A DNA stretch of 64,000 nt from Chitinophaga rupis (GCF_900109685.1 NZ_FOBB01000001.1:558001-622000), one strand, 5' to 3'. Counted from the first letter of the stretch, positions 47,375 through 57,634 are shown. Notes: generated by a model not told the origin, from the sequence alone. Numbers and translations: made by a program.

Positions 47375-48697
47375 TCATGAATGCACGGGTTGCACACCAG
47401 CTGCCTTTAATTTCTCTATAATATTATCGCCAATATTCTTCCCTTGTGTTGCTCCGTTCTCAATGGAATCACGGAAATGGATACCGCCATACAGGCGTGA
47501 AATGGCTGCTTCCGCAGCAGCCTGCATAAAGGAGGTAAAGCTGCGTGCACGGATCTCGAACATTTCTTCTGAATTATCTGTAAAAGAAAACTGATCGCCC
47601 ATCAGGTAAGTAAGCACCTGTGCAGTGGCGGTAGACATTACGCTATGCCCGCTGGTATATTCCGGGAAGGGCGGTGTTTGCAGCAGCGGTTTCCAGTTCA
47701 CATCAATATAGCGGTTAATATACGTTTCCGGCCGTATGCGGTTGCTGCGGTATTTTTCATCCCAGCAGCTGATGAAGGCATCCATTTCCGTAACGGCTGT
47801 AATGGTATGCAGCAGCAGCGTTCTATCAAAATCCAGCTTGGCCTTTTTAGCGGCAATGCCTGCAATATTCATCCAGTGCCCGCCTGGTGTTATCTTTTTA
47901 AATCCAACAGCCATATGCCCTGCAGTAGATACCGCAAAGGGGTTACAATCCCAGAAAGCGGCAATCACCAGCTCCTCCTGCTTGGGATGAATACCTGCTT
48001 CATACACTTCTTTGCTCAGGTTATAAAAAGCGCTGCCACTATCCTTACTGAATGGTACAGGCGGCGCCGGTGCAAAGGCATTGCAGGTATCTATTACCAT
48101 GGGGCGGATGGTTTTCCAGTGCGGCTCCACCGCTTCTATATAAGCCGGCGGCGTAGGATACCAGTATTCATCTCCTTTTTTAGGCGTATAACGCACGCGT
48201 GCGCTCAGCTGGTTGTAGTGGTCCTTTTTAGACCAGTTAATGATCTGCGGCACTACTTCCTTAGCTACAGCTACCGAGTGGTCAATTATTTTTTGCGAAA
48301 GCTTTTCCTTTTTAAAAGTGTTCAGCAATTTTGCCTGCTGCGCTTCCAGCATAAAACCTGAGGGCAGCATCAGCCGCCCCGCTTCCAGTATGGCATATAC
48401 TGCAGCAGCCTCATAGTTGTAATCATCCTTTGCGCCGCTAATGGTAATAACAGGGTACGATTTGATAAACCCGGCTGTTTGGGGCATGCTGCTATTATGC
48501 TGCGCCACTATTTCATATGCTGCTGCGGTGCAGTAAGCATAATAACGGGCGGCTGCCGGCGGGTTCACCACATCATGCAGCATTACCATGGTAATATTCC
48601 AAACGGCGGGTTGTACCTGGTTGCTAAGGTCAGGTGCGGGCCGCTGGGCATAACCCAGCTGACAAAAAAATAAACAAACAATTATCCATTTTCCCAT
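47375..48697 (-). CDS. Vanadium-dependent haloperoxidase-like PAP2-superfamily protein
   Basis: 440 residues with a signal peptide (cleavage near GYAQ). The C-terminal half holds the PAP2/haloperoxidase site: KYRSNRIRP (about 315-323), PEYTSGHS (about 340-347) and SRLYGGIHF (about 390-398). These give the Arg, His and vanadate- or phosphate-binding residues. It could halogenate or oxidise with peroxide, or act as a phosphatase; motifs alone do not decide. It is the last gene of the SusC-SusD-FG-GAP-haloperoxidase row and starts 2 bp after the FG-GAP gene ends. Confidence 0.87.
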   Translation of the reverse strand: MGKWIIVCLFFCQLGYAQRPAPDLSNQVQPAVWNITMVMLHDVVNPPAAARYYAYCTAAAYEIVAQHNSSMPQTAGFIKSYPVITISGAKDDYNYEAAAVYAILEAGRLMLPSGFMLEAQQAKLLNTFKKEKLSQKIIDHSVAVAKEVVPQIINWSKKDHYNQLSARVRYTPKKGDEYWYPTPPAYIEAVEPHWKTIRPMVIDTCNAFAPAPPVPFSKDSGSAFYNLSKEVYEAGIHPKQEELVIAAFWDCNPFAVSTAGHMAVGFKKITPGGHWMNIAGIAAKKAKLDFDRTLLLHTITAVTEMDAFISCWDEKYRSNRIRPETYINRYIDVNWKPLLQTPPFPEYTSGHSVMSTATAQVLTYLMGDQFSFTDNSEEMFEIRARSFTSFMQAAAEAAISRLYGGIHFRDSIENGATQGKNIGDNIIEKLKAAGVQPVHS

Positions 48698-48699
48698 AA

Positions 48700-51600
48700 C
48701 TATTGTTCTTTGTATAATAAAACGCCTACATTATTTACACCTATCGCCATATACTTATCCGCTTTGATGGTTATTTCTGTGGCAGACTTTACATCACCGG
48801 CCACGGATAACCCGGAAACAGCCGGCTGCATATATTTAAATTGCCCCTTGCCATCTCCCTGCAGCAAACAGCCATAGCTGGCATCCATACTTCCTATTTT
48901 TAAACGGTTATCACTGTGGTTGCCTAAGAGCAGCAGGTCTGTTTTACCATCGTGATCAAAGTCGCCGGTCATAATTTTGGTAACTATGGAAAACTGCGCC
49001 TGTAAAGGCAATGGGGCAGCCGCAAATTTGCCGTTCTTACGCAGAAAACATTGTGTACGGCAATCCGTTAACGTTAGCTTACCTGCTTTAGATAATTCAT
49101 CTGCGCTGAAAATCTCCTTCATGGTAGCATCCGCATAATTCTTATAGGAGCTGAATTTGCGGCGCATGGGATAGATCTGGTCATTCAGCTCATCACGGCT
49201 CACAAAAGGATAGCTCACGCCTTTAATGTAACAGTTAAAGAAAGGATCAATAGAACCATTGCCGTCAAAGTCTGCATAGTATAATTCTGCCGGCTCTTTT
49301 TCAGAAGTATGTACCTGTGTGTTCAGGCCCAGGTTGCCGGCAATAATATCTTCCTGTCCGTCACCATCCACATCTGCCAACGCCATGCTGAACCAGCAGC
49401 CTTTGGGCATCTGCTCAAAATAATCGCTGGTTTTATCTGTAAAGCCCGTGGCCGTATTCAGGAACAGGGTTACCGGCATAAACTCCCCGCAGAGCAGCAG
49501 ATCTTTACGGCCATCTTTATTCACATCAGTCCACTGTGCATCCGTTACCATACCAATGTTGGCAAAAGGCGCGGTAGCGGCAGTAAATTTTCCTTTACCA
49601 TCATTCACCAGCAGCCAGGAAGCAGGCGGCGCGGGGTACTGGCCGGGTATTACGCGCCCGCCTATGAACAGGTCCATATCACCGTCGTTATCAAAATCAC
49701 AGGCACGTACACACGATTTGCTGTTGGCGCTCACGTCCGGCAAAGCATCTTTGGATAGCACCAGCTTACCCTTGCCATCATTCAGGTACAGCACATCCTG
49801 CAGGGCAGGCGTATGGGGATCAAATAAAGCGTAACCGCCTTTGGCCAGGTACAGGTCATTAAACCCGTCGCCATTGGCATCAAAGAACAGCGCATCAGCC
49901 GTTACCGGGCCATCTTCCGCATCCAGCACTGATTCAGTGCTGATGCTGTATGCGCCGCCGGGCTGCTGTACAAACAGCCTTCCCGGCTGGTTCTTATCAC
50001 TGCTGATGTACAGGTCCTCCCGGCCGTCGTTATTCACATCTCCCTTAGCCAGCACCGGCCCAGCGCTGGAATACATGAACAGCATCAGCGGCTGCCGCTT
50101 AAAGTCATTCACCTGGTCATCTTCATGTTTGTAACCAATAATGCCTTTTGTTCTGCTGAAGAGCGTTTTGGCTGAAGGGTCTTTTTGCAGCACCGGCGCG
50201 GTTATACCTGCATAGGCTACTGCCAGCTGCTGGTTGGCTGCAACATTGGTCAGCAGCTGCGTGGTGTGGTCCGGCCAGGTAATGCGTACTGAATCTGCCT
50301 GCTGTGCGCTGCCCAATCCAAAATGCAGGCTGGCAGGCAAGGCAGAAAGGTATCCCCTGCTGGGATTCACTTCTTCATACTGCAGACCGCCGTTGGCATA
50401 CACGGTTACCTTAGCGCCAATAGCCGCTGTATTGCCGGTTTTGGCCTGCAGCTTTATACCCAGATAATTGCCTTTATTTTGTTCGCGGCTCAGGTTTTTA
50501 TACACTGCTGCCGGTTCGTTAATATTATTGATCACCAGGTCCAGGTCACCATCATTATCCAGGTCGGCATATACGGCTGCGCTGGAAATACCGGTTTTGG
50601 TAAAGCCCCAGTCTTTTTGTTTGTTGGAAAAAGTAAGGTCATGCTCATTCCTGAAAACGTAGTTCATTAAAGTGGTGGAAGGCATGGCTGTTACCAGGTC
50701 CATAAGCATTACCGGTTCACGGTCCACTGCTTTTTTTACTTTATAATCGCCCCAGTAACGTAAAAAATCTTTGTTGGTATAGTCTCTTAAATAACCGTTG
50801 GTAATGAACAGGTCTTTATACCCGTCATTATCCAGGTCAGCCAGCAGCGGGCACCAGCTCCAGTCTGTATTGGATACGCCTGCCAGCTGTCCTATCTCAC
50901 TAAAGGTGCCATCGCCATTATTCAGCTGCAGCATATTGCGCATGTACTGTTTGTACAGTCCCTGCGATAGCATCAGCTCAAAGGATTCATAATTTTCCTG
51001 CAGCTGTAATAATTTCTGACGGCGATTATCTTCCGGCAGCATGTCCAGCGTCATTACATCCGGCAGGCCATCGTTGTTATAATCGGCAATATCTACGCCC
51101 ATCGAGAACTGGGAAAGATGCCGGAAACAGTTCTGCGTATCTTCCCGGAAAGTACCATCCTGGTTGTTGATGTACAGGTGATCCGGTTCATTGTAATCAT
51201 TGGTCACATATACATCGGGCCAGCCGTCCTGGTTAATATCAGCTACGGCCACGCCTAGGCCAAAAGTCAGCGGGTTCTGGATAATGCCGGCTTTTTTGGA
51301 AACGTCTGTAAAGTGATTGTCCTTATTTTCATAAAGCTTGTTGCCTGCCAGGGAGTCCGTTTCCCCACGGCGTTTGGCCAGCTCCATGTTATCGATCTTG
51401 ATCACGTTATGGTTAAGCAGGAACATATCCAGATCACCATCATTATCATAATCAAAGAATACGGCGGTGGTGCTGTACCCCGGATCATCCAATCCATATT
51501 CTTTAGCGCTTTCTTTAAATTTCAGGTTGCCCTGGTTAATGAACAGCTGGTTGCGGCGCTGCTCAAAAGTAGTTTTGCCGGAGTAACAAACATAAATATC

Positions 51601-51975
51601 CAGCAGGCCATCTCCATTTACATCGGCCATAGTAACGCCGGTTTTCCAGGCGCCGCTGCGGCCTTCCAGCTCTTTGGCAGCATCCCTGGTAATATCTTTA
51701 AATTTCAGGTTGCCCTGGTTCAGGTACAGCTTGTTGGGCCCCATATTAGCCGTGAAGAACAGGTCGTCCAGGCCGTCATTGTTAATATCGCCTACGGCTA
51801 TGCCGCCGCCGTTATAGAAATATTCGTAGGCTAATACGTTCAGGTGCTCCGTTTCATTAATATCATTACTGAAACGGATGTTGGTGGTTTTAGGCGGTAA
51901 TAGTTCAAAAAGCGGCTGTTGCGCTTTTACAAACAGCGGGCAAAGCAAAAAAAATAAGAGAGTGGAATATTGCAT
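48700..51975 (-). CDS. FG-GAP/VCBS repeat protein with an ASPIC/UnbV domain
   Basis: 1091 residues with a signal peptide (cleavage near VKAQ, residue 19). Many calcium-binding FG-GAP repeats are visible, such as DINNDGLDDLFF, DVNGDGLLDIYV, DYDNDGDLDMFL, DINQDGWPDVYV, DNDGYKDLFI and DFDHDGKTDLLLL; they build integrin-like beta-propeller blades on both sides of an ASPIC/UnbV domain (about 515-590, GAKVTVYANGG to HFGLGSA). It should be exported and may bind glycans or another protein at the surface. It sits between SusD and the haloperoxidase gene. The 130-bp gap before it holds a strong hairpin. Confidence 0.9.
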   Translation of the reverse strand: MQYSTLLFFLLCPLFVKAQQPLFELLPPKTTNIRFSNDINETEHLNVLAYEYFYNGGGIAVGDINNDGLDDLFFTANMGPNKLYLNQGNLKFKDITRDAAKELEGRSGAWKTGVTMADVNGDGLLDIYVCYSGKTTFEQRRNQLFINQGNLKFKESAKEYGLDDPGYSTTAVFFDYDNDGDLDMFLLNHNVIKIDNMELAKRRGETDSLAGNKLYENKDNHFTDVSKKAGIIQNPLTFGLGVAVADINQDGWPDVYVTNDYNEPDHLYINNQDGTFREDTQNCFRHLSQFSMGVDIADYNNDGLPDVMTLDMLPEDNRRQKLLQLQENYESFELMLSQGLYKQYMRNMLQLNNGDGTFSEIGQLAGVSNTDWSWCPLLADLDNDGYKDLFITNGYLRDYTNKDFLRYWGDYKVKKAVDREPVMLMDLVTAMPSTTLMNYVFRNEHDLTFSNKQKDWGFTKTGISSAAVYADLDNDGDLDLVINNINEPAAVYKNLSREQNKGNYLGIKLQAKTGNTAAIGAKVTVYANGGLQYEEVNPSRGYLSALPASLHFGLGSAQQADSVRITWPDHTTQLLTNVAANQQLAVAYAGITAPVLQKDPSAKTLFSRTKGIIGYKHEDDQVNDFKRQPLMLFMYSSAGPVLAKGDVNNDGREDLYISSDKNQPGRLFVQQPGGAYSISTESVLDAEDGPVTADALFFDANGDGFNDLYLAKGGYALFDPHTPALQDVLYLNDGKGKLVLSKDALPDVSANSKSCVRACDFDNDGDMDLFIGGRVIPGQYPAPPASWLLVNDGKGKFTAATAPFANIGMVTDAQWTDVNKDGRKDLLLCGEFMPVTLFLNTATGFTDKTSDYFEQMPKGCWFSMALADVDGDGQEDIIAGNLGLNTQVHTSEKEPAELYYADFDGNGSIDPFFNCYIKGVSYPFVSRDELNDQIYPMRRKFSSYKNYADATMKEIFSADELSKAGKLTLTDCRTQCFLRKNGKFAAAPLPLQAQFSIVTKIMTGDFDHDGKTDLLLLGNHSDNRLKIGSMDASYGCLLQGDGKGQFKYMQPAVSGLSVAGDVKSATEITIKADKYMAIGVNNVGVLLYKEQ

Positions 51976-52032
51976 GGTGTATAACAGTTATTTTTTCAAC
52001 TGCACATAGTAATCAGTCCGGGTTACAAAAGC

Positions 52033-52062
52033 AGATGCAGCGGAATAATAACCGCTGCATCT
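52033..52062 (-). terminator. Hairpin between susD and the FG-GAP gene
   Basis: Perfect 11-bp stem AGATGCAGCGG/CCGCTGCATCT with loop AATAATAA. On the minus strand GCTTTTG follows. It may end part of the transcripts or protect the susCD mRNA end. Confidence 0.55.
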
Positions 52063-52105
52063 ACTCTACATTTATTGCTCTTACATCAACATTTAAAACA
52101 TGTTA

Positions 52106-53722
52106 TTATTTATCCCACCATACGCGTGAAGTCCAGTTATCACCAGTTCCTATCCTGCTTACCGCATCGTTGTAGTTAGCTTTGTTCAGGTTAGCTTCTA
52201 TGGTTGGATAAGGCTGCCTTCTGGGTATGGTACCATTGGAGAAGTTACTCTGATAATTTACGGGCGTCAGCACGGGATAACCGGATCTTTTCCAGTTGAT
52301 CCATGTTTCCACGTACAGGAAGAAAGCGCCGGTAGTAGCCCAGTATTGCTCGTTGATCTGTTTCAGGGATGCATCCAGGGAAGTTATATTCAGCGGATGC
52401 GCCAGTGCATATGCATCGGCAATAGTTGCGCTGATGGCGCCATCTGCACCCAGTACTGCCAGGGACTGCAGGGCTGCAGATACACCATTGCGGTAGTGCG
52501 CCGCAGCGGTAGCGCCTACGCTCCATCCCCTTGCGGCAGCTTCTGCCAGCATCAGCTCTGTTTCTGCGTAGGTGAGCACAAAAATATTACCGCTCCTGTT
52601 AGCGTACATAGAAGTACGGGGACGGGAATATTTTCCGATAGGCGTAGCGTTAGCGCCTGTACCGGTACCGCCGGGGTAACCCGGTGCATGCGTAATATCT
52701 GTTGGGCCACCGTTCAGATCATACCCATTGGGCATCCCTAACTGCACAGCAGCAGTTGTTACGCCGGGGCTGGAAGTTTGGTTAGCCGCCAGTCCATCAG
52801 CAGGTACTTCTGCAATTACACCCAGGCGGGGATCATTGTTAGCCCTGAGATAATCAATGAATGTTTTGCTCCAACGGGTCTGGTAAATATCCGTATTATA
52901 TACCCTTGCCTGGGCATTATCGTGCCCGGTGCTGTTCTGGGTAGCTATAAAAGCATCGTCCGCAACGCCGGCAAAGGTACCGCCAGCAGCCGCTTTCTCC
53001 GCCCAAGTTTTGGCGGTGGCAGCATCCACTTTTGTTAAGCGCATAGCCAGGCGTAACATTAATGAGTAGCCGAATTTTTTCCACTTGGCAACATCTCCCT
53101 TGTAATACAGGTCGCCGCTCACAGCTCCCCCGGATGTACTCAGCTGGCCAATGGCAGCTTCCAGCTCCTTGAACATGGTGTTGTAAATATCCTGCTGTTT
53201 ATCATACACTGGTTGTGTAACACCTGCCTTACCCTGTAATGCCTGGCTATAAGGGATATCGCCATACACATCTGTTAATTCCTGCAGCAACAGCACTTTC
53301 ATAATTTTACAGATGGCGTTCAGGTTGCTCTTTGAAGCATCATCTGCCGTTAAACTGGCTGCTTCATATACCATACTGCCTGCTCCTGTCCAGAACTGGT
53401 CGCTTTGGCCGTAATTGTTGTTCCAGAGACGTCCCTGGTAATCGGGCGTACCGCTGGATGCTACATATTTATCGGCATTGGAGAGGTAATTGGAGCTCAG
53501 TGATGAGGTAGAAGCCATGGTTTGTGCCCACATGCTGGTGAACAGGGAAATATTATACCCCTGTGAAGAAAACATGTACTGGGCGCTGGTCAAAAGATAG
53601 TTTGGATCATAGTGAGCGGCGTCCGTTTGTGTGGGATCTGTATTGATCTCCTCAAAATTCTTGGTACATCCCGCCTGTAGCAGTGCGGAAGTGATACCAA
53701 TATATATCAGTAGTTTTTTCAT
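52106..53722 (-). CDS. SusD/RagB-family surface lipoprotein
   Basis: 538 residues. A lipoprotein signal peptide ends in LLQAGC (Cys19). The start after the lipid anchor (FEEINTDPTQTDA) and the helical TPR-like body with FVLTYAETELMLAEAAAR near 365-382 match the SusD-like_2 group. It forms the lid of the SusC barrel and captures a ligand, usually an oligosaccharide or peptide, at the cell surface. It lies 9 bp after the SusC gene. No glycosidase follows, so the ligand class is open. Confidence 0.93.
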   Translation of the reverse strand: MKKLLIYIGITSALLQAGCTKNFEEINTDPTQTDAAHYDPNYLLTSAQYMFSSQGYNISLFTSMWAQTMASTSSLSSNYLSNADKYVASSGTPDYQGRLWNNNYGQSDQFWTGAGSMVYEAASLTADDASKSNLNAICKIMKVLLLQELTDVYGDIPYSQALQGKAGVTQPVYDKQQDIYNTMFKELEAAIGQLSTSGGAVSGDLYYKGDVAKWKKFGYSLMLRLAMRLTKVDAATAKTWAEKAAAGGTFAGVADDAFIATQNSTGHDNAQARVYNTDIYQTRWSKTFIDYLRANNDPRLGVIAEVPADGLAANQTSSPGVTTAAVQLGMPNGYDLNGGPTDITHAPGYPGGTGTGANATPIGKYSRPRTSMYANRSGNIFVLTYAETELMLAEAAARGWSVGATAAAHYRNGVSAALQSLAVLGADGAISATIADAYALAHPLNITSLDASLKQINEQYWATTGAFFLYVETWINWKRSGYPVLTPVNYQSNFSNGTIPRRQPYPTIEANLNKANYNDAVSRIGTGDNWTSRVWWDK

Positions 53723-53731
53723 GTTCCTTGC

Positions 53732-56700
53732 TTATTTGAATTTGATATTAACGTTTACACCGTATGTCCTGGTGGAAGGTAAGCCGGTACCTTCAATACC
53801 TGCGTATCTTACAATAGTTGCAAACCCTGATTCAGGATCAATATTATCGCTATGTTTCATTATTGTCCAGAGGTTGCGGCCTACTAAAGAAACCTGTAAG
53901 GTGCGTATCAAAGGCACGCCGGCTAATAATTTCTCAGGAAGGCTGTAACCCAGTGTAAGCTGGCGCAGCTTAATGTAGTCACCGTCCAGTACACTTATGG
54001 CGGTGATCCTTTGTGCCAGTGCCTGGTAATAGTCCTGTGCGGAAGCCTTAACAGTATTCTGTGTACCATCTTCACGCACACCAACGGTGATACCGGTTTC
54101 CCTACCTGCCAGTGTGGACTTATTCAAACCGCGGTACACGCTTTCAGCAGCGGTAGAAGAAAGCACCTTGTTGCCATAATTGTAATCTATCAGGAAGGCA
54201 AGGCTCACACCTTTGAAGTTAAACTCGTTGTTTAAACCACCGTATATAGTAGGCAATACGCTACCCCTGTATACCTGGTTGCCTACTTCCGGTAACCCGG
54301 AGGCATCTACTACTATATTTCCTTTTGCATCATACTTGTAATCATATACCTGTATCTGCGGGCCGGACATTCCTTTTATGAACACGGTATTGGCGTTGCC
54401 ATGGTTGAAGCGGTTGGTACCCAAATAAATCGGGTTGCTGTTAGCATCTGTTTCCAGGATCTTATTGCTTACAGAAGTAAAGTTCACTGAAGCATTCCAG
54501 CTAAAATTCCTGCTCTTAACAGGTGTACCGGTCACCAATACTTCCAGGCCCCTGTTCTGGGTAGAACCGGTAGGTACATATCCTTTTGTATAACCGGTAG
54601 ACCGGCTAAGGTCTGCCTGCATGATCTCATTCTTTGTTTTGCGGGTAAAGTACGACACATCAAATCCTAAACGGTTATCAAAGAATTTCAGCTCCGTACC
54701 AAATTCCAGCTCTGTTACGGTGTATGGTTTTAACAAACCGCTGGGCAATCCGTCGCTAAATCTGCCGGTAGGTATTCCGTTAACAGAGCCTTCCACGGCA
54801 TAGTACACAGCTGTTTTATATGCCTCGAAAGGTTCCCCGCTGGTTTTTGCAAAGGATGCACGCAGCTTGCCATAATCCATGTGCGGTACTTTTACCAGCT
54901 CAGAGAAGATAAAGCTACCGGATACAGAAGGCGTAAAGATCCTCATCTGGCTCTTGGGTATACCAGGTCCTGCCAGTGTCGAGAATACATCATACCTGCC
55001 CGTAGTGCTTAGTGTGAGGTAAGATTTATAGTTGAAGTCGGCAGTATAATAACCGGAATGCGCTTCTCTTTTCCAGTATTTATAGTCCTTGCCAGCGTTC
55101 ACCACGTTAAGAGGGGTGTACAGGTTGTCAACGATGAAAGGTCCACCATTGAGGGTCTGATAGTCAAAACCGTTCTTCAGTAAGTTGGCGCCTACTGCAG
55201 CGTCTATACTAAAGTCGGAAGTTATTTTTTTGCTGAGGCCCAACAATGCATCCCCATTCAGCTGATAGGTTTGGGTGCGGCTCTGCTCTTCCAGCCTGCC
55301 GGAATAACCGGTTTCAGTTTGTATGGAAAAGTTGGTGCCGGATGCCGTTACCTTAAGGATCTGGTCATTTTCCAGGTCATATCCTATACGGCCCTGAGCA
55401 TACAACCAGCTGGTAAGCTCGTAACGGGCGGTAATAGCGCTGATCAGGCGTTTTCTGCCTATATTGTTTACATACTTGCTCACTACAAACCAGGGATTGG
55501 TTACATAGTTATCATCACTGAACACTATTTCTTTTCCATTGGCATCTAAACCGGGAGCCAGTATGTTTTCGTTGATGTTGCCGGCAAGCCAGATACCGTT
55601 ATTGGGGTTTGAAGGCCCGTCACTGATCTGTGGTTTGTTCTTTTGCTGTTCATCTATATAGTTAGCCAGCACTCTTACAGTCAGCCGGTCACCTACCTTC
55701 TGGTCCATGTTCAGGCTAATGGTTTTCCGGTCTAACCCACTGTTGCGAACAATAGACTTGTTATCCAGGTTAGACATAGACAAACGGAAAGTACCTTTTT
55801 CTCCACCACCGGAAACAGCTACCGTATTGGTAAAGGAAGGTCCTGTTCTGTAAAAGTTGGCAATGTTATCTTTGAAGGGAGAATAAGCATATTGCTTACC
55901 ATCATACTGGATAACCTGTGAGCCATCCATTTTAGCGCCCCAGGCTAACCTGGCAGTACCTTGCGCATCTGCAGCATTATTAGGTTTGCTGCCCTGCCGG
56001 CCCTGGCCGTAGTCATACTGAAAATCGGTAAAGTTAATGGCCTTATCCATGGAATAGTTCATATTATACTCCACAGTGAAAGCGCCTTTTTTACCGGATT
56101 TGGTGGTAATGATAATAACACCGTTGGCAGCCCTTGCACCATATAATGCAGATGCAGACTGGCCTTTCAGCACCGTCATGGTTTCAATATCATCCGGGTT
56201 AATATTGGAAAGACCGTCGCCATTGTCAGAGCCACCCCATTCGCCGGCAGCACCGCGTTGTGTATTATCAATAGGTACCCCGTTTATTACAAACAGCGGG
56301 GACCCTGTGCCGGCGCCAGTTCCAGTACCACCAGTACTACTATTCATGCTGGGCATACCTCTTAACAGGATACGGGCAGAAGAACCCGGACCACCGCTGG
56401 AACCATGTACATTCACACCAGCCACACGGCCGCCCAATGACAAGCCTACGTTGGTTTCCCTCGCCTGCGTCATCAGGCTGCCATCCACTTTGGTTACGGA
56501 GTAGCCTACTTTCTTGGAATCTTTTGATATGCCCAATGCCGTTACTACCAGCTCGCCCAGCTGAGTGGATGTTTCACTCATGACCAGGTCAAGATGTGTT
56601 TGTTCAGGTGTTACTTCTATTGCTTTAGTGCCATAGCCCACCAGGGACAGCTGTAATGTAAAAGCTCCCTGCGGCACTTTTAAAGAGAAAGTACCATCGC

Positions 56701-56866
56701 CACCGGTTACGGTAGCAGTGTTCGTTCCTTTTACCTGCACGGTGATTGCCGGAAGCGCTGCCCCGGATGTTGCATCCTTGACAGAACCTGTCAACTGCCT
56801 TGTTTGTGCAAATGCTGCCGAGCCAAGCAGCAGCGCCATAATCAGCAGACGTAGTTGTCTCATCAT
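53732..56866 (-). CDS. SusC/RagA-family TonB-linked outer-membrane transporter
   Basis: 1044 residues with a signal peptide (cleavage near AAFAQ, residue 20). A carboxypeptidase-like domain follows (about 22-100), then the TonB plug with the SusC signatures GRVAGVNVHGSSGGPG (about 147-162) and ILKGQSASALYGARAANGVIIITTKSGKKG split around 230-260 (here the first part reads VLKGQSASALYG). A 22-strand barrel completes the protein. It imports the ligand caught by SusD. It is the first gene of a four-gene row transcribed leftwards. The long upstream region has a 122-bp tandem duplication. No linked anti-sigma factor or hybrid two-component regulator is seen. Confidence 0.95.
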   Translation of the reverse strand: MMRQLRLLIMALLLGSAAFAQTRQLTGSVKDATSGAALPAITVQVKGTNTATVTGGDGTFSLKVPQGAFTLQLSLVGYGTKAIEVTPEQTHLDLVMSETSTQLGELVVTALGISKDSKKVGYSVTKVDGSLMTQARETNVGLSLGGRVAGVNVHGSSGGPGSSARILLRGMPSMNSSTGGTGTGAGTGSPLFVINGVPIDNTQRGAAGEWGGSDNGDGLSNINPDDIETMTVLKGQSASALYGARAANGVIIITTKSGKKGAFTVEYNMNYSMDKAINFTDFQYDYGQGRQGSKPNNAADAQGTARLAWGAKMDGSQVIQYDGKQYAYSPFKDNIANFYRTGPSFTNTVAVSGGGEKGTFRLSMSNLDNKSIVRNSGLDRKTISLNMDQKVGDRLTVRVLANYIDEQQKNKPQISDGPSNPNNGIWLAGNINENILAPGLDANGKEIVFSDDNYVTNPWFVVSKYVNNIGRKRLISAITARYELTSWLYAQGRIGYDLENDQILKVTASGTNFSIQTETGYSGRLEEQSRTQTYQLNGDALLGLSKKITSDFSIDAAVGANLLKNGFDYQTLNGGPFIVDNLYTPLNVVNAGKDYKYWKREAHSGYYTADFNYKSYLTLSTTGRYDVFSTLAGPGIPKSQMRIFTPSVSGSFIFSELVKVPHMDYGKLRASFAKTSGEPFEAYKTAVYYAVEGSVNGIPTGRFSDGLPSGLLKPYTVTELEFGTELKFFDNRLGFDVSYFTRKTKNEIMQADLSRSTGYTKGYVPTGSTQNRGLEVLVTGTPVKSRNFSWNASVNFTSVSNKILETDANSNPIYLGTNRFNHGNANTVFIKGMSGPQIQVYDYKYDAKGNIVVDASGLPEVGNQVYRGSVLPTIYGGLNNEFNFKGVSLAFLIDYNYGNKVLSSTAAESVYRGLNKSTLAGRETGITVGVREDGTQNTVKASAQDYYQALAQRITAISVLDGDYIKLRQLTLGYSLPEKLLAGVPLIRTLQVSLVGRNLWTIMKHSDNIDPESGFATIVRYAGIEGTGLPSTRTYGVNVNIKFK

Positions 56867-57074
56867 TTATTGGATTTAATTTTGGTTTGATTTAGACATA
56901 GAGAGAGCCACATGCTATTTTTGCAGCATGCAATTATTAAACATAGTATTGCCTGTACGCTTATGTATCGCTAAACTTCATTGTTCTTCTGTACATATTT
57001 ACCGATTTTGGTTAGAGATAAAGATGCCGATACACCTCAGAGGGAGGCATGCATTTCCTTTAGAAATCTATAAC

Positions 57075-57317
57075 TACTGACCCTTCCTTAAGTCAGGTCA
57101 ATTCAATTGTTCACTACAATAATGTAAATTGATTTTCTAATAGAATAACAACAACACATCGATCATCGTTCCATTGTTCTTTACATGTTTCGTTAATACT
57201 GACCCTTTCTTAAGTCAAGTCAATTCATTGTTCACTACAATAATCTAAATTGATTTTCTAATAGAATAACAACAATACATCGATCATCGTTCCATTGTTC
57301 TTTACATGTTTCGTTAA
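57075..57317. repeat. Tandem duplication, 122 and 121 bp, upstream of susC
   Basis: The copies begin TACTGACCCTT at 57075 and 57197 and end TTTACATGTTTCGTTAA. They differ by one single-base deletion and only a few substitutions. The near-identity suggests a recent event or selection on both copies. Confidence 0.92.
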
Positions 57318-57593
57318 TTTGGTTGAAATAATCAAGTTAGTCTACATACGTCCCCATCGGGGGATTCATGGAAAATTCATCGTGGTGCTTAAGATTGCTG
57401 CTGCTTCATTGTTCAGGTATCACTTAGTGCTTAGCGTCCGGCGTACTCTCTACCGGATCTGCCACATAGTTAGTATTAATTTCTTTTAAAAGCAAACATT
57501 ATTTTAACTAAAAATTAAGACATACTTTCTATACTCTATTAAAGATCATACATTAAGCTGGGAATGTTTGTAACATTTTGATTGTATTTATGC

Positions 57594-57628
57594 AACTATG
57601 TTAATTTTATATTTAACTATGTTAATTT
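57594..57628 (+). promoter_or_regulatory. Direct repeat with 21-bp spacing before the methyltransferase gene
   Basis: AACTATGTTAATTT occurs at 57594-57607 and again at 57615-57628. The start-to-start distance is 21 bp, two helical turns, and the second copy ends 6 bp before the ATG. The layout suggests a binding site for a regulator. Confidence 0.5.
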
Positions 57629-57634
57629 AAGATT

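Larger units (their letters stand above)
56867..57634. other. Divergent regulatory region between susC and the methyltransferase gene
   Basis: 768 bp without a gene. It contains the 122-bp tandem duplication (57075-57317), a small hairpin CCCC-atc-GGGG (57352-57362), and the 21-bp-spaced direct repeat before the methyltransferase gene. On the minus strand, TATGTTTA (56938-56945) is one base from TAnnTTTG and could serve susC. The rest is AT-rich without further structure. Confidence 0.5.
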
